Origin: an uncultured Anaerovibrio sp.
Lineage (GTDB): Bacteria > Bacillota > Negativicutes > Selenomonadales > Selenomonadaceae
Assembly: GCA_902786545.1 (NCBI GenBank)
Contig: CADACU010000005.1
Location: 1-55,681, forward strand
Direction: 5' to 3'
Length of the DNA: 55,681 bases
Of this stretch, positions 37,262 to 46,257 are shown piece after piece. Below the pieces are notes generated by a model. That model made no database searches. It saw only the letters and a list, made by a program, of their open reading frames with translations, and was not told where the DNA came from. The first letter of the stretch is position 1, and each line of letters begins with the position of its first letter. The translations under genes were made by a program, and so were the position numbers.

Positions 37262-38468
37262 AGAAAGCTTTTCCATGGCTTTTACCGCCCTTTTGGCCAA
37301 TAAAATGCGTTCCCTGCTGACGATGCTGGGCATAATTATCGGTGTTGGCGCCGTAATTGCCATGGTATCAGTTGGTATGGGTGTAAAGAGTAATGTAGTA
37401 AGCAGTATTTCCAGTCTTGGCAGTAATATGCTTATAGTTTCGCCTGGCTCCGCTAATCGAGGGGGAGTCCGGGGGGCAGCCGGTTCCCATACATCCTTAA
37501 AATATGAGGATGCCCAGGCCATTAAGAACAAGGTGAAAAATATTGATTTTGTTTCACCGACAGTGTCCCGGTCTTACCAAATTGTCAATGGCAATCAGAA
37601 CTGGAATTCATCGGTAATGGGAGTCACACCGGAATACATGGCCATTCGGTCTTTGGAAGTTGGCACCGGATCCTTTGTCAGCGAAAGTGACATAACCAAA
37701 CGCAACCGTGTGGCAGTTATTGGAAGTACGGTAGCCACCAATCTGTTTGGTAACAGCAATCCGGTTGGGCAAAATATCAGAGTGAATAACCAACCCTTTA
37801 AGGTGATTGGCGTGCTGGAAAGTAAGGGACAGTCCTCCATGGGGCAGGATCAGGATGATGTGGTTATTGTACCACTTACTACGGCTATGGAGCGTCTGCT
37901 GGCCGTAACTTATGTATCATCTGTTAATATTCAGGTATCTGATGCCAATAAGATGGATCAGGTACAGGAGGATATAGAGGTGCTGTTGCGTCAGCGTCAC
38001 AAGATCGTTGGCGACAAGGAGGACGATTTCAATGTCCGGAATATGACCAGCCTGATGGAGACTATGAACCAGACTACTACCATGTTGACATTGCTTTTGG
38101 GCAGTATTGCTGGTATTTCCCTGGTAGTTGGCGGTATCGGTATTATGAATATCATGATGGTATCTGTAACCGAGCGTACCCGGGAAATTGGTATTCGGAA
38201 GGCCTTAGGGGCCACCTTTCAAAATATTATGATGCAGTTTTTGATTGAGTCAGTGGTTATTGGCGTTGTAGGAGGTATCATCGGTATCGGCGTAGGATGT
38301 GGCTTGTCTGCTCTGGTGGGCAAATTCGGTGATTTTACCACGGTGATTACTTGGTTCCCTATATTTATTTCCTTTACCTTCTCGGTGGGCATAGGTTTGT
38401 TCTTTGGTATTTATCCGGCCCGGAAGGCTGCCAAGCTGGACCCGATTGAAGCCCTGCGTTATGAATAA
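37251..38468 (+). CDS. MacB-type ABC transporter permease
   Basis: 405 residues from ATG 37251, overlapping the ATPase stop. One N-terminal helix (NKMRSLLTMLGIIIGVGAVI), a large periplasmic domain of about 220 residues, and three C-terminal helices with the FtsX-like signature VTERTREIGIRKALGATFQN. MacB-type permeases do not carry substrate through the membrane; they act as a mechanical pump that pushes periplasmic substrate (antibiotic, peptide, lipid or toxin) into TolC. The substrate is unknown. The last gene of this operon. Confidence 0.92.
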   Translation: MLFKESFSMAFTALLANKMRSLLTMLGIIIGVGAVIAMVSVGMGVKSNVVSSISSLGSNMLIVSPGSANRGGVRGAAGSHTSLKYEDAQAIKNKVKNIDFVSPTVSRSYQIVNGNQNWNSSVMGVTPEYMAIRSLEVGTGSFVSESDITKRNRVAVIGSTVATNLFGNSNPVGQNIRVNNQPFKVIGVLESKGQSSMGQDQDDVVIVPLTTAMERLLAVTYVSSVNIQVSDANKMDQVQEDIEVLLRQRHKIVGDKEDDFNVRNMTSLMETMNQTTTMLTLLLGSIAGISLVVGGIGIMNIMMVSVTERTREIGIRKALGATFQNIMMQFLIESVVIGVVGGIIGIGVGCGLSALVGKFGDFTTVITWFPIFISFTFSVGIGLFFGIYPARKAAKLDPIEALRYE

Positions 38469-38568
38469 TATATGTATTTTACGACCTGTTGCCGTTTGGC
38501 AGCAGGTTGTTTTTGTTACGGATATATCACCCCAGAATATTGCTTATTGTGAAAAAAAATTAACTCTT

Positions 38569-38598
38569 TTGTTGCTAAGATTACCAGGATAGTATAAA
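38569..38598 (+). promoter_or_regulatory. Predicted autotransporter promoter
   Basis: TTGTTG -35 (38569-38574), 18-nt spacer, TATAAA -10 (38593-38598), 39 bp before the ATG. Confidence 0.5.
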
Positions 38599-38636
38599 AT
38601 CTTTTTAAAAGAAATGAGGCAAGGGAGGAATAAAGC

Positions 38637-41141
38637 ATGAGAACAAATCGAAAGAATAAAAAGATGGAACGGATTATTTTGGGGGCCCTGATGTTTTCCG
38701 GGACTATGCTGGCTGCTCCAGCCTGGGCTTTGGCTAACAATGAGGTGCCGGAGGTGAAGGTGGTCAGTCCGACTGATTTGGCTGCCAAGGTTACGGACCA
38801 GACTTTGAAAAAAGAAGGCTTGGACCTGACCGGAACTAAGTATTTGTATGCGCTTAATCCGGCTAATACACCTAAAAAACTGATTATTGACAGTAACGAT
38901 TCTTTTGTGGACTATCCGGCGGAGTCCTCCTATGCAGCTGGGTTTAACTCGGCTGGTACGGCGGCTGTCAGTGGCTATAAGCTTGAGATTACCCGCTATC
39001 CGATGCTTACATATACGAAAGCTGGATATTTGTCTGGCGGACTTATAAATGATGTCAACGGTACCGGAGCAGTTACCGGTAATTCCCTGACCATTTATGG
39101 CACCACGGTTAAACAAAACAGCAGTGAGGCGGATGGCGAAGCTCTGGCTGTGACCGGCGGATACAGTACCAAGGGTAATGCTTCCGAAAACGAGCTGTAT
39201 GTGGATGACGGGACATTCTCCAAAGGGGATAATACTGTAGGGCAAATAACAATGGCAGGCGGTTATTCGGCTAGTGGCGATGCCATCAAAAACACCGCTA
39301 TAATCCGTAATGGTACTTTTAAAATCTCCGGGCTGTTTGGCGGCGAAACGGGTAGTGGCAATGCAACGGAAAATAAACTGATAATCCACAATGGCGATAT
39401 TGAGAGTAGCGGCTTTGTGGCAGGTGGCAGCAGTTCTGGTGGTAATGCTACGGGCAATACGGTGAGCATTCATGGCGGAACGGTGGCCTCATCAGGTGGT
39501 ATTGGGGCTGTGGTCGGTGGAGCCAGTGATAAGGGCAATGCAACCGGCAACAAAGTGGAAATATCCGGGGGTACAGTTAACGCAAATATCTTCGGCGGAC
39601 TGGTAACTACCCAGGGCAATGCCTCGGACAACACGGTAACTATTAGCAATGAAGCGGCTTTAGGGGCCAATACCATGATATACGGTGGTATGACGATGGA
39701 TGGGGCGGCCAACAATAATATAGTAAACATTATGAAGGCTATCACCATCAAACATATCATTGGCGGCGAAGGGACATCCGCTTCCGGCAATACCCTCAAT
39801 GTGTGCGATAAAAATGTGATTGTAGGTAGCGACGGTATTGCAGGCATCCAAAATTATAACTTTTATTTGCCGTCGTCCATTCAATCCGGTGACACCATGC
39901 TCACCGTAAACGGCACGGCGCCTACTGATGTGACCGGAACAACCTTTGGGGTAGTAGCTCAGCAGGGGGCTGCATTGGATCAGGGCGACACCATAAAATT
40001 ATTGACCAATCCTCAGGGACTAACCGGTGATTTTGAAACCCAGGAGTTGACTACGGATAAAACCGGTACAGGTATTACCATATATACTTCCACTAAATTT
40101 AAAATTGAAAAAACGGATGAAAATACTATCACTGCCACTGTAAATGGTGAAGAGGTGGTAGAAGCCAATGAAAATGCCAAGTCGCTGCTGGAAACCAAGG
40201 CGGCCACTACCACTTATCTGAATGCCGGTGGTGATTTGCTGGCTGGTCAGGGATTTACCCAGGCAGCTGAGGCGGTGGCCCTGAATATAGCATCCAAGAG
40301 TCGGGGGAATGCTGTTACAGCTAAAAACAACGGCTTTACCCCATTTGCAGCCTTCAGTGGCTCTAACCTGCGGGCTATTAGTGGTTCGCATGTGGATACC
40401 AAGGGCTTTGGCCTGAATGTGGGCTTTGCCCGGGAAATTGCCAACGCCAGCGGTAAGCTGCTGTTTGGTCCAGTGGTGGAATATGGTGGCGGCAGCTATA
40501 AGAGTCATCTTGACAATGGTATCACCGGTGAAGGTGGAGCCCATTACCTGGGGCTTGGTCTGATGGCCCGTCAGGTGACCAATAGTGGTTTATATTATGA
40601 AGGAAGTATCCGGGCCGGTAGGGTCAATGCCGACTATAAAGGCTGTATCGATGGTGAAAACCCACTGAAATATGATACTTCGTCTAATTACTTTGGGGCG
40701 CATCTTGGTATTGGTAAGGTACGGGATATTGGTCATGGGAACACTATGGACAGTTACCTGAAGTATTTTTATACCCATCAGGGGGGCGACAACACTACTA
40801 TTTATGCGGTAGGGGGCGTGCCTATGGAGGAAGCAACGAAATTTAGCGCTATAAACAGCCATCGGCTTCGTCTGGGGGCGAGAATAACCCATAAGATAAA
40901 TGAACGAAGCAGTTATTATGGTGGTCTGGCTTATCAGCACGAATTTGGCGGAAAGGCCAGGGCAACCTTTGGCGTGAATGATTCGGTACCAAGCCCAAGT
41001 ACACGAGGTGGCAGCGGTATGCTGGAACTGGGATGGCAGGTAAAGCCTGGTGGACCAGTGAACATTGACTTGGGTGTGACTGGCTGGGTTGGTAAGCAAC
41101 GGGGGCTGTCCATGCATGTGGGGGCAACCTGGAATTTCTGA
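38637..41141 (+). CDS. Type Va autotransporter with repeat passenger
   Basis: 834 residues. Long basic signal peptide (1-33, ending PAWALA). The passenger (about 35-530) is rich in Gly, Asn, Thr and Ser and holds at least eight loose repeats of the form GNAT.N.V.I..GTV, spaced about 25-35 residues, as expected for a beta-helix. A linker helix (about 530-575, ENAKSLLETKAATTTYLNAG) leads to a C-terminal beta-barrel of about 260 residues. The protein ends in ATWNF, the aromatic C-terminus recognised by BAM. Surface display is likely. No protease triad was seen, so an adhesin-like role is more probable. Confidence 0.88.
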   Translation: MRTNRKNKKMERIILGALMFSGTMLAAPAWALANNEVPEVKVVSPTDLAAKVTDQTLKKEGLDLTGTKYLYALNPANTPKKLIIDSNDSFVDYPAESSYAAGFNSAGTAAVSGYKLEITRYPMLTYTKAGYLSGGLINDVNGTGAVTGNSLTIYGTTVKQNSSEADGEALAVTGGYSTKGNASENELYVDDGTFSKGDNTVGQITMAGGYSASGDAIKNTAIIRNGTFKISGLFGGETGSGNATENKLIIHNGDIESSGFVAGGSSSGGNATGNTVSIHGGTVASSGGIGAVVGGASDKGNATGNKVEISGGTVNANIFGGLVTTQGNASDNTVTISNEAALGANTMIYGGMTMDGAANNNIVNIMKAITIKHIIGGEGTSASGNTLNVCDKNVIVGSDGIAGIQNYNFYLPSSIQSGDTMLTVNGTAPTDVTGTTFGVVAQQGAALDQGDTIKLLTNPQGLTGDFETQELTTDKTGTGITIYTSTKFKIEKTDENTITATVNGEEVVEANENAKSLLETKAATTTYLNAGGDLLAGQGFTQAAEAVALNIASKSRGNAVTAKNNGFTPFAAFSGSNLRAISGSHVDTKGFGLNVGFAREIANASGKLLFGPVVEYGGGSYKSHLDNGITGEGGAHYLGLGLMARQVTNSGLYYEGSIRAGRVNADYKGCIDGENPLKYDTSSNYFGAHLGIGKVRDIGHGNTMDSYLKYFYTHQGGDNTTIYAVGGVPMEEATKFSAINSHRLRLGARITHKINERSSYYGGLAYQHEFGGKARATFGVNDSVPSPSTRGGSGMLELGWQVKPGGPVNIDLGVTGWVGKQRGLSMHVGATWNF

Positions 41142-41154
41142 TTTAATGTAAAGT

Positions 41155-41192
41155 GGATGGATGTATGTTCAGGCATATATCCATCCTTTTTT
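41155..41192 (+). terminator. Autotransporter terminator
   Basis: GGATGGAT (41155-41162) pairs with ATCCATCC (41179-41186), with GTATG/CATAT inside, then TTTTTT. Confidence 0.85.
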
Positions 41193-41247
41193 ATGGACTG
41201 ATAAAAATATCATCGGCAAATTTACTGATGCAAAACTGCATTAAATG

Positions 41248-41256
41248 TGGTAAAAT
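41248..41256 (+). promoter_or_regulatory. Possible tsaE operon extended -10
   Basis: TGG-TAAAAT, 45 bp before tsaE. No clear -35 element. Confidence 0.35.
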
Positions 41257-41300
41257 TCCTTGTTAGAATGTTTTTCTGGATGAAAATTTAGGAGAAAAAG

Positions 41301-41777
41301 ATGTTTGAAATAATTTCCAAATCTCCGGCAGAGACGGCTGGTTTAGGCAAGAAAATCGGTGCAATACTGCCGGAGGGTGTAGTGATTTGTTTATATGGTG
41401 ACCTGGGGGCCGGCAAGACCCTTTTTGTCCAGAATCTGGCCCGGGGAATGGGGATTGATGAGGATGTAACCAGTCCTACCTTTAATATAATGAATGTCTA
41501 TGAGGGACGGCTGCCGCTGTATCATTTCGACCTGTATCGGCTGGAGCAGGAATACGAGCTGGAGGACATTGGCTTTTTCGACTATGTGGAGGAGTCAGAC
41601 GGCATTGTGGTCATCGAATGGGCAGACAAGTTTGCTGACTGCCTGCCGGAGGATTATCTTCTTTTATCCATTGAGCGAACCGGCAATGATGATAATGAAC
41701 GAAAATTGATTTTTGATATACGGGGTACGGCTTATGCCAATATTTTTCAGGAGGTGGGGACGCTGTGCCAATTTTAG
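41301..41777 (+). CDS. tsaE: tRNA t6A biosynthesis ATPase TsaE
   Basis: 158 residues. P-loop LYGDLGAGKTLFVQNLARG (about 33-51), the TSPTFNIMNVYEG switch segment, and YHFDLYRLE are diagnostic. TsaE binds the TsaB-TsaD complex and drives turnover during N6-threonylcarbamoyl modification of A37 in ANN-decoding tRNAs. First gene of a tsaE-tsaB-rimI-tsaD operon with overlapping junctions. The ATG follows TTAGGAG. Confidence 0.95.
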   Translation: MFEIISKSPAETAGLGKKIGAILPEGVVICLYGDLGAGKTLFVQNLARGMGIDEDVTSPTFNIMNVYEGRLPLYHFDLYRLEQEYELEDIGFFDYVEESDGIVVIEWADKFADCLPEDYLLLSIERTGNDDNERKLIFDIRGTAYANIFQEVGTLCQF

Positions 41778-42499
41778 CAATGGATACAGCCACAATGGTG
41801 TCCAGCGTGGCTGTGGCTGATGATAAGCGACTGCTGGCAGAATTGATTGTGGAAAACAAGCTTACCCATTCCGAAACCCTGCTGCCCAATGTGGAACAGG
41901 TGTTGAAGCTGGCTGGGGTAAAGCGGGAAGACTTGGCAGCGATAGCTGTCAGTATGGGACCTGGCTCCTTTACCGGCCTGCGGATTGGTTTGGCAGCGGC
42001 CAAGGCTATTGCTTATGGCCTGAATATTCCTCTGGTGGGTATTCCTACTATTGAGGGACTAGCTTGGCATTATCCGGTGCCGGGGGTAACGGTGGCCGGC
42101 TTTATCGATGCTCAGAAGGGCAATGTTTATACGTCCCATTACTGTTGGAATGGCAGTGGCTTTGATGAAATAAAGTCCATAGAGGTACTTTCGCTGGCGG
42201 AAGCCGTGGATGCCTGTGTTAAAGTCGCCGGACCGGTTGTGGCTGTCGGCGATATGGTGGCAAAAAAGCTTGTGAAACTGGATAATTTGCCGAAAAACTT
42301 GATTGTACCACCAAAGCATATGTTGATGCCACGGGCCGCTAATATTGCCATGGCAGGTCTGAACCGATTGGCGGCAGGTCAGATGGACAACATTATGGAT
42401 ATGGAACCAATTTATATCAGAAAATCTGAAGCGGAAGTTCTGTGGGAAAAGCGCCAGCAGGCACTGGCCAATGATGCTGCCGGAAAGGATGCCAAATGA
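41765..42499 (+). CDS. tsaB: tRNA t6A biosynthesis scaffold TsaB
   Basis: 244 residues from a GTG at 41765 that overlaps the tsaE end by 13 bp. ASKHA fold: ILAMDTATMVSSVAV at the N-terminus and SMGPGSFTGLRIGLAAAKA (about 60-78). TsaB dimerises with TsaD and is needed for its activity but lacks the metal-binding HxxxH seen in TsaD. The C-terminus overlaps rimI by 4 bp (ATGA). Confidence 0.94.
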   Translation: MPILAMDTATMVSSVAVADDKRLLAELIVENKLTHSETLLPNVEQVLKLAGVKREDLAAIAVSMGPGSFTGLRIGLAAAKAIAYGLNIPLVGIPTIEGLAWHYPVPGVTVAGFIDAQKGNVYTSHYCWNGSGFDEIKSIEVLSLAEAVDACVKVAGPVVAVGDMVAKKLVKLDNLPKNLIVPPKHMLMPRAANIAMAGLNRLAAGQMDNIMDMEPIYIRKSEAEVLWEKRQQALANDAAGKDAK

Positions 42500-42945
42500 T
42501 TACTTTTCGGAGGATGGTGCCGGAGGATGCTGATGCATTGGCCGTGGTAGAGGAAAAATGTTTTTCCGTGCCTTGGTCAAGGGAAGCTTTTTGGCGGGAT
42601 GCATCCAATACGGACGCCTACTATCTGCTGGCTATTGATACCGGACAAAATGACCGTATTATCGGCTATGTGGGGTGTTGGATATTGGCCTATGAGGGGA
42701 GTATTACCAATGTGGCCATTGATCCGGAATACCGCCGGCAGGGAATTGGCCGCAAAATGTTGTTGAAGCTTATTGAGATTGTAAAGGAAAAGGGTGTTAC
42801 CGCCCTGACCTTGGAGGTGCGGGTGTCCAATGCACCAGCTATAAGCCTGTATGAAGGACTGGGCTTTAAAAGTGTTGGGCAGCGGCCAAAATATTATACC
42901 AACCCGGTGGAAGCTGCAGAAATAATGTGGAAGACCCACTTATGA
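42496..42945 (+). CDS. rimI: Ribosomal protein S18-alanine N-acetyltransferase-like GNAT
   Basis: 149 residues. GNAT acetyltransferase with the acetyl-CoA loop RRQGIGRKMLLKLIE (about 83-97) and the LEVRVSNAPAISLYEGLGFK segment diagnostic of RimI. It acetylates protein N-termini, classically ribosomal protein S18. Located between tsaB and tsaD as in many Firmicutes, with ATGA overlap to tsaB. Confidence 0.92.
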   Translation: MITFRRMVPEDADALAVVEEKCFSVPWSREAFWRDASNTDAYYLLAIDTGQNDRIIGYVGCWILAYEGSITNVAIDPEYRRQGIGRKMLLKLIEIVKEKGVTALTLEVRVSNAPAISLYEGLGFKSVGQRPKYYTNPVEAAEIMWKTHL

Positions 42946-42964
42946 TTTTAACGACGGAGAAACT

Positions 42965-43993
42965 ATGGATAAGGAAAAAATAATTACATTGGCAATAGAG
43001 TCCAGCTGTGATGAAACATCAGCAGCGGTGCTGGAAGGCGGTCGCACTATACTTTCCAATATCATTGCCACTCAAATTCCGATTCATCGGAAGTTTGGCG
43101 GGGTGGTACCGGAAATCGCCTCCCGCAAGCATATCATAAATATCATGCCGGTTATTGATGAGGCTTTGTCCAAGGCCGGGAAAACCCTTGATGAAGTAAA
43201 TCAGGTAGCAGTTACCTATGGGCCGGGATTGGTGGGGGCCCTGTTGGTTGGCGTGTCAGCGGCCAAGGCATTGGCCTTTTCCCGCGATATTCCCCTCATT
43301 GGAGTAAATCATTTGGAGGGACATATTTTTGCCAATTTTCTCAGCAGTCCGGAGCTAAAGCCGCCATTTGTGGCTTTGGTAGTGTCCGGCGGCCATACAT
43401 CCTTGGTGCATGTGAAGGACTATAATTCCTTCTCCCTGATGGGACAAACCCGGGACGATGCGGCCGGTGAGGCTTTTGATAAAGTAGCCCGGGTAATGGG
43501 ACTGCCCTATCCCGGTGGTCCGCAGATTGACAAGCTGGCCCAGGATGGTAATCCATTGGCTATTGATTTTCCAAGAGCGTTGCAGGAAAAGGGCAATTAT
43601 GAATTTAGTTTCAGTGGCTTGAAATCAGCGGTGCTGAACTATCTCAACAGCATGAAGCTGAAGAAAATTGAGGTAAACAAGGCGGATGTGGCGGCTTCCT
43701 TCCAGCATACTGTCATTGAAGTACTGCTGGCCAAGGCTATGGACGCCATAAAGGAAACCGGCTGTGATACCCTGGTGCTGGCTGGTGGTGTAGCAGCTAA
43801 CAGTTCCTTGGAGAAGCGCCTGCGGGAGACAACGGCGAAAAATAAGATAAATTTCTATTATCCGGACAAGATTTTATGTACCGATAATGCGGCCATGATT
43901 GGTTGCCGGGGATACTATCAGTCTTTGGCCGGGAAATATTCGGATTTGTATTTGAATGCGGTGCCGGGACTGGCATTGCAGGACTTAGAATAA
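42965..43993 (+). CDS. tsaD: tRNA threonylcarbamoyltransferase TsaD
   Basis: 342 residues, catalytic subunit of t6A37 synthesis. ASKHA fold with AIESSCDETSAAVLEGG (about 10-26), the metal ligands in VNHLEGHIFAN (HxxxH), and the nucleotide segments SGGHTSLVH and LAGGVAANSSLEKRL. Starts 19 bp after rimI with ACGGAGAA upstream. Essential in most bacteria. Confidence 0.97.
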   Translation: MDKEKIITLAIESSCDETSAAVLEGGRTILSNIIATQIPIHRKFGGVVPEIASRKHIINIMPVIDEALSKAGKTLDEVNQVAVTYGPGLVGALLVGVSAAKALAFSRDIPLIGVNHLEGHIFANFLSSPELKPPFVALVVSGGHTSLVHVKDYNSFSLMGQTRDDAAGEAFDKVARVMGLPYPGGPQIDKLAQDGNPLAIDFPRALQEKGNYEFSFSGLKSAVLNYLNSMKLKKIEVNKADVAASFQHTVIEVLLAKAMDAIKETGCDTLVLAGGVAANSSLEKRLRETTAKNKINFYYPDKILCTDNAAMIGCRGYYQSLAGKYSDLYLNAVPGLALQDLE

Positions 43994-44025
43994 TTAGGAA
44001 CTAGGAATGCGGGACTGAAAATTGC

Positions 44026-44072
44026 CTGTCTCATGGAGGGGGAGCTATCACATTTAGCGTGACGGATGAGGT
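44026..44072. repeat. Partial GATGAGG-type dispersed repeat
   Basis: GGAGGGGGAGCTATCAC followed by ATTTAGCGTGACGGATGAGG. It shares the GTGACGGATGAGG end with the copy at 14241-14287. It sits between tsaD and the sensor kinase gene. Confidence 0.6.
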
Positions 44073-44078
44073 GTTGTT

Positions 44079-45515
44079 ATGAAGGAGCAGCAAAAGTCAG
44101 ATACAGCAATATACAGGCAGTACACGGATTTATCTGCCATGCAGATTGAGCAATTAAAGCGTATGAGCAGCTTTTTCCCGTTTATTGCTGATTTGGCCCA
44201 CGCCCATTTGCTTTTGTATTTAAAAACAAAGGATGGGGATAAGTATCTGGTGATGAAGCACCACAAGCCCCACACTTTTTTTAGCCAGTTTGAACTGCCG
44301 GCGGCTGGGACCATGATTGCTGTTGTGGAAGAACCATTGGTCAGTCGGGTGTTTGAACAAGGCAAAGCAATTCATGGCCGACGGGAATGGCGATTGGGGA
44401 ACACGCTGGATATGTATGCTTATCCAATAAAGGATGGCAATGACCTTATTGGCGTGGTTACCTTGGAAACCAGTCAGGGCTATGCTACTTCCAGCAGTTA
44501 TTATCAGCTGCTGGAGGTGGCCGAGATGTTGCTGGACTACTCGAAACGGCAGCTAACACCGGATTTGTTCGGTCCGATTTTTGCTGGTACGGGAATTATC
44601 ATTGCGGACAAAAATAACCGCATTACATATACCAATTTATCTGCCACTAGAATATATCGGGCACTGGGGATTTACCATCTTATTGGCTGCCGGCTGCCGG
44701 ACCGGGAAATCAGTGCCATGCTGCACCGGGAAATTATTGACAGCAGTCGTCCCTTTGAAAAGGAAATGCAGGTAGGGGATCTGATTTTACTCCAGCGGGA
44801 CATAAAATTGGAGGAAGCTGGCGTGATGCAGCGGCGCATACTTTTGTTGGCCGATGTGACCCAGGTGCGGAAGAAGGAGCGGGAAATCAAGATTAAAACC
44901 GCTGTTATTCAGGAGATACATCATCGGGTGAAAAACAACCTGCAAACCATTGCCAGCCTGCTCAGACTTCAGGGACGCCGGTCCAAGTTTCCGGAGGTAA
45001 AGGCTGCCCTGCAGGAAAGTACCAACCGCATTTTGAGCATGGCCGTGGCCCATGAATTTTTATCCCAGCACGACAAGGAAGAAATCAATGTCATTGAGGT
45101 GACCCGCAATATTATTGAGCAGGTGGTACCCAATATGGTGGACAGTGATTTTGTGCTTGAAAGCAAGGTGGAAGGACCGGAAGTGGTGCTGCCATCCAAG
45201 AATGCCAGCAATATTGCGGTGATTATCAATGAGCTCATATTGAATTCCATCGAGCATGGCTTCAAGGATCGGAATCGGGGTACTATTGGTCTCAGGACAG
45301 AAATAACCGATGAAGAATACATTATTGAGCTTTATGATGATGGTATCGGGCTGCCGGCCGATTTCTCAGTGGAAAAAGCAAAATCCTTGGGACTGCAGAT
45401 AATAACCACTTTGGTGCAGGATGATATAGGTGGCAGCTTTGAGATGAAAAATGACCATGGTACCCGCTGTATTTTGCGTATACCAAAGATTTATTCGGGA
45501 GGCGAGCAAGAATGA
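44079..45515 (+). CDS. PdtaS/EutW-like sensor histidine kinase (HisKA_2)
   Basis: 478 residues, cytoplasmic. An N-terminal GAF-like domain (about 35-160, YLKTKDGDKYLVMKHHKPHT onward) is followed by a PAS-like domain (about 165-270, GIIIADKNNRITYTNLSATR). The HisKA_2 dimerisation helix holds the phospho-accepting His in EIHHRVKNNLQTIASLLRLQ. The ATPase has NELILNSIEHGF, YDDGIGLP and GLQIITTLV. This architecture pairs with ANTAR antiterminators, as in PdtaS-PdtaR and EutW-EutV. The response-regulator gene overlaps its last 4 bp. Confidence 0.92.
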   Translation: MKEQQKSDTAIYRQYTDLSAMQIEQLKRMSSFFPFIADLAHAHLLLYLKTKDGDKYLVMKHHKPHTFFSQFELPAAGTMIAVVEEPLVSRVFEQGKAIHGRREWRLGNTLDMYAYPIKDGNDLIGVVTLETSQGYATSSSYYQLLEVAEMLLDYSKRQLTPDLFGPIFAGTGIIIADKNNRITYTNLSATRIYRALGIYHLIGCRLPDREISAMLHREIIDSSRPFEKEMQVGDLILLQRDIKLEEAGVMQRRILLLADVTQVRKKEREIKIKTAVIQEIHHRVKNNLQTIASLLRLQGRRSKFPEVKAALQESTNRILSMAVAHEFLSQHDKEEINVIEVTRNIIEQVVPNMVDSDFVLESKVEGPEVVLPSKNASNIAVIINELILNSIEHGFKDRNRGTIGLRTEITDEEYIIELYDDGIGLPADFSVEKAKSLGLQIITTLVQDDIGGSFEMKNDHGTRCILRIPKIYSGGEQE

Positions 45516-46087
45516 ACCCGTTAAATATCTTAATTGCTGATGATGAAGCGATAATCCGGATGGATATCAAGGAACTGCTGGAGGAGGCCGGACACAAGGT
45601 GGTGGGGGAAGCCACCAATGGCCAGCAGGCGGTGGAGCTGGCTAAAAAAATGAAGCCGGATCTGTGTATTTTTGATATAAAAATGCCGAAAATGGATGGC
45701 ATTGCTGCTGCCAAGATTGTCAGTAAAGAAAAAATTGCGCCGGTAGTATTGCTGACCGCTTTCAGTCAGCCGGAAATCGTCAAAGATGCTACTGCAGCCG
45801 GGGTGTTGGCTTATCTGGTCAAGCCGGTGCAGGAAGCCAATTTGTTCCCAGCCATTGAGGTGGCTATGTCCAGATACAGGGAGATGCAGGGACTTGAGGA
45901 TGAGCTGCTGAAGGTAAAGGACACATTGGCCATGCGGAAAACTCTGGACCGGGCCAAGGGAATCCTGATGGATGCCCATAATATCAGTGAAAGCGAAGCC
46001 TTCAACCGCATCCAGAAATACAGTATGGCCAAACGCAAGACAATAAAAGAAGTAGCAGAAGCGATAATTCGTTCTGCTACCAAATAG
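45512..46087 (+). CDS. ANTAR-domain response regulator (antiterminator)
   Basis: 191 residues. Receiver domain 1-120: acidic pocket DDEAI, phospho-acceptor Asp in CIFDIKMPKMDG, and the LLTAFSQ and YLVKP switch residues. The C-terminal ANTAR domain (about 130-185, RKTLDRAKGILMDAHNISES onward) is a three-helix RNA-binding module. When phosphorylated by the overlapping kinase it should dimerise and bind paired hairpins in mRNA leaders to stop termination. I saw no clear paired-hairpin target in the window. Confidence 0.94.
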   Translation: MNPLNILIADDEAIIRMDIKELLEEAGHKVVGEATNGQQAVELAKKMKPDLCIFDIKMPKMDGIAAAKIVSKEKIAPVVLLTAFSQPEIVKDATAAGVLAYLVKPVQEANLFPAIEVAMSRYREMQGLEDELLKVKDTLAMRKTLDRAKGILMDAHNISESEAFNRIQKYSMAKRKTIKEVAEAIIRSATK

Positions 46088-46110
46088 AATAATATTGATT
46101 GTGAAATACA

Positions 46111-46257
46111 AAAAGATGCCAGATGGAGAGTCTATAAGCGGACATCATTTTGCCTTGGCACTTAGTGAACATAAGCAAAGCGAATGTGAACTTAGTACCA
46201 CTAGGCAAAATGTCTCGAGCGCGAGCGTGCCGCGTTAGACCTGCATCTGGCTTTTTA
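46111..46257. terminator. Terminator hairpin interrupted by a dispersed palindrome
   Basis: Outer arms GCCAGATG (46118-46125) and CATCTGGC (46244-46251) are flanked by AAAAAG and TTTTTATT, a bidirectional terminator between convergent genes. Inside lies a second, imperfect inverted repeat of about 30 bp, CATTTTGCCT (46146-46155) to AGGCAAAATG (46203-46212), of the same family as 14340-14368. The palindrome appears to sit in the loop of the terminator. Confidence 0.65.
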
